DNA of 64,000 nucleotides from Hyaloperonospora brassicae (lineage: Eukaryota; Oomycota; Peronosporomycetes; Peronosporales; Peronosporaceae): assembly GCA_947650285.1 (NCBI GenBank), contig CANTFL010000528.1, positions 186,001 to 250,000 on the forward strand. Reading direction: 5' to 3'. The position numbers and the translations under genes are program-made. This document shows positions 62,401 to 64,000 of this stretch, in pieces. The first letter of the stretch is position 1; each line of letters begins with the position of its first letter. The notes below the pieces were generated by a model. It had not been told where the DNA came from and did no database searches. It saw nothing but the letters and a program-made list of their open reading frames with translations.

Positions 62401-64000
62401 CAAGCAAGATGTAACGAGGCCTAACAAGGTGAATACGTTATATGGACGTGCATGCAAAGTCCGCGACCTATGTACGCTACCAACGATCGTGGGCAATCAA
62501 TCATTCGATATGAGAATATGGAAATGAGAGTCAAATCGCTTTACCGCACTCGGTCGCCGTCTTGGAGATACAACTTCACCTTTCTTAGAGCTGCATACTT
62601 GTGATGTTGGTAAGGCACTACCTATTTGACTTGTTATCAATCGTACGTACACTTGTAATTCATTAGTAGCGTTGATGTGCACCCATCCCTTCTTCCTCAA
62701 CACGATTCTTAGCCATCTCGAATGCGCCTTCGAGCTTCTCGACTTCGGTGAAACGACAATGCGGACAAGTCAACATCAACTTCTAGTGGCAACAATCTCC
62801 CACAAGCTTCGGATGTGACAGCCGTATGGCTTTATTTAGGACATCGAAACGCTGCAGACACCATACAGGGAAGCGGCCCGCTTGCATAAGCACGATTTCG
62901 CAAGGACTAGCTTTGATGCGCATGTCATTTACATACGCAAACACGCTCACTCGAAAAGACTCTTCACCAACATCGTAATAGAAGGTATTGCTAACCTCCC
63001 TTGCGACGCCATTAGGGTCTTTCCGTACATAGTCAGCAGCTTCTGCCGCGAAAAACGCCGAAAGTGCTTTGTGGAAAGATTATTGCTAAGAAAACTGCAT
63101 ATCATAACGATGAATGCTGCTTGTTGCATCTTGCGTATCTCGTTTTCGGATACACTTGCAGTACTGTGGACACGCTTCGTTTTACTTACAAAAAGCGATC
63201 GACTTCTGCCTTTTGTTCCTTCGACGAGTCTACTGCACGCTTGCTAAGCATACTCTACCCTCTTTTCTAAGACGGACCATCTTATTGTTAGCATTATCAG
63301 CCACAAGCTCTGATCGTTGCTAACTGAAAAGTTGCGTGTCAATGGAAAGTCCGCAACGCAACGCATCACCACCGATTTCGCAGGTACTATACCTAGCTCT
63401 CTGAGTCGATCAATAGGCAAGTTGTCGCTACTGCTACAAAGTTCCGTGCAAGCAGATATGGAATGGCCCGACTGTAACTGGTTGTTCTGCGAGCAGAAAG
63501 CTCTCCACCAACTGAGACGTCGTGGTGGTCCCGCCTGACCATTGTGGTCCTACGTTAGACGTGACCACGATTGAACTGCCACTATTGTCACCTGTCCCAA
63601 GCCTATGATCTTATTGCCGTCTGTGTTCAGCCTACCGACATCTCTGACACGGAGAGAGGCGTCCGTATCCTTCACAAAACGTTAAGGAAGATGCTCTACC
63701 GATGACAAGCAATACAAACCTACAAACTAGAAATCAAACTATGTGCCGTCAATGGTTTCTCTCGCCAGCGCGTGGCTTATCCAAGTTTTCAACTTCTCAC
63801 GCGCGTCACAAACAAAGTGACTCGTTGTCGTCTATCGTTAAGGTTTCGTGTCAGGTCGGACATTACTACTATAGACAACGAACGACCGTCCAAAGACTGA
63901 CGGTGGGCTAAGATCATAAGTAGAAACGACGCGCTTTGCAGCTCTCGTTTGACATTACGTTGAACGAGCTCAATCGGCCTCAGCGATTCGACTGGCCTCG
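62401..64000. other. Unassigned right flank
   Basis: On the minus strand 63080-62808 there are about 90 codons without a stop and with a protein-like composition (FYYDVGEESFRVSVFAYVND, CLQRFDVLNKAIRLSHPKL), lacking an obvious start; I do not recognise it and it may be an exon or transposon fragment. 63317-63538 on the plus strand is a 73-codon frame of no known family. The last 300 bases show nothing I can name. Confidence 0.3.

Overview
The window looks like a repeat-dense, gene-poor stretch of an oomycete nuclear genome (Phytophthora or downy-mildew type). This is an inference: the Ty3/Gypsy, Ty1/Copia, LINE and pogo-like proteins match my memory of oomycete families, and the only intact host gene is a very long intronless reading frame. 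No database was consulted. I see no rRNA, CRISPR or bacterial-type gene, and no certain tRNA.

Layout. 1-172 is the edge of a leftward Gypsy LTR. 173-3904 is decayed DNA with possible retroelement scraps. 3905-6638 plus 14629-15169 is a leftward Copia element whose integrase module (about 4700-6019) lies inverted. It is split by Gypsy-A (6639-14628, rightward, perfect 5-bp target duplication) and abuts Gypsy-B (15170-22882, rightward, chimeric LTRs). A LINE of the endonuclease-RT-RNase H type runs rightward from about 22932 to 52915. It is broken by a pogo/Tigger transposon (about 25152-27359), by Gypsy-C (28290-40508, leftward, 12.2 kb, the best preserved element) and by Gypsy-D (40831-49061, leftward, perfect 5-bp target duplication). 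One 104-bp stretch of the LINE endonuclease is present three times in tandem. 52916-53708 is intergenic and holds a perfect hairpin.

The one convincing host gene is 60989-53709 on the minus strand, 2426 residues without introns. It joins an HSA domain and a split SWR1/SRCAP-type Snf2 ATPase to a WW-like motif, an F-box and an FBXO11-like parallel beta-helix. Such a chain would put chromatin remodelling and ubiquitin-ligase substrate capture in one protein. 60990-64000 is upstream DNA with a tRNA-like (SINE-like) pol III promoter pair and otherwise little that can be named.

Two themes stand out beyond the host gene. First, all four Gypsy elements keep an open region on the strand opposite gag-pol, between the end of pol and the 3' LTR. 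Those of Gypsy-A and Gypsy-D encode clearly homologous proteins. Second, the Gypsy elements are mosaics: Gypsy-A and Gypsy-D have diverged LTRs, gag and antisense ORFs but share a roughly 2-kb, nearly identical pol block carrying the same nonsense codons, while Gypsy-B has two LTRs with unrelated U3 regions.
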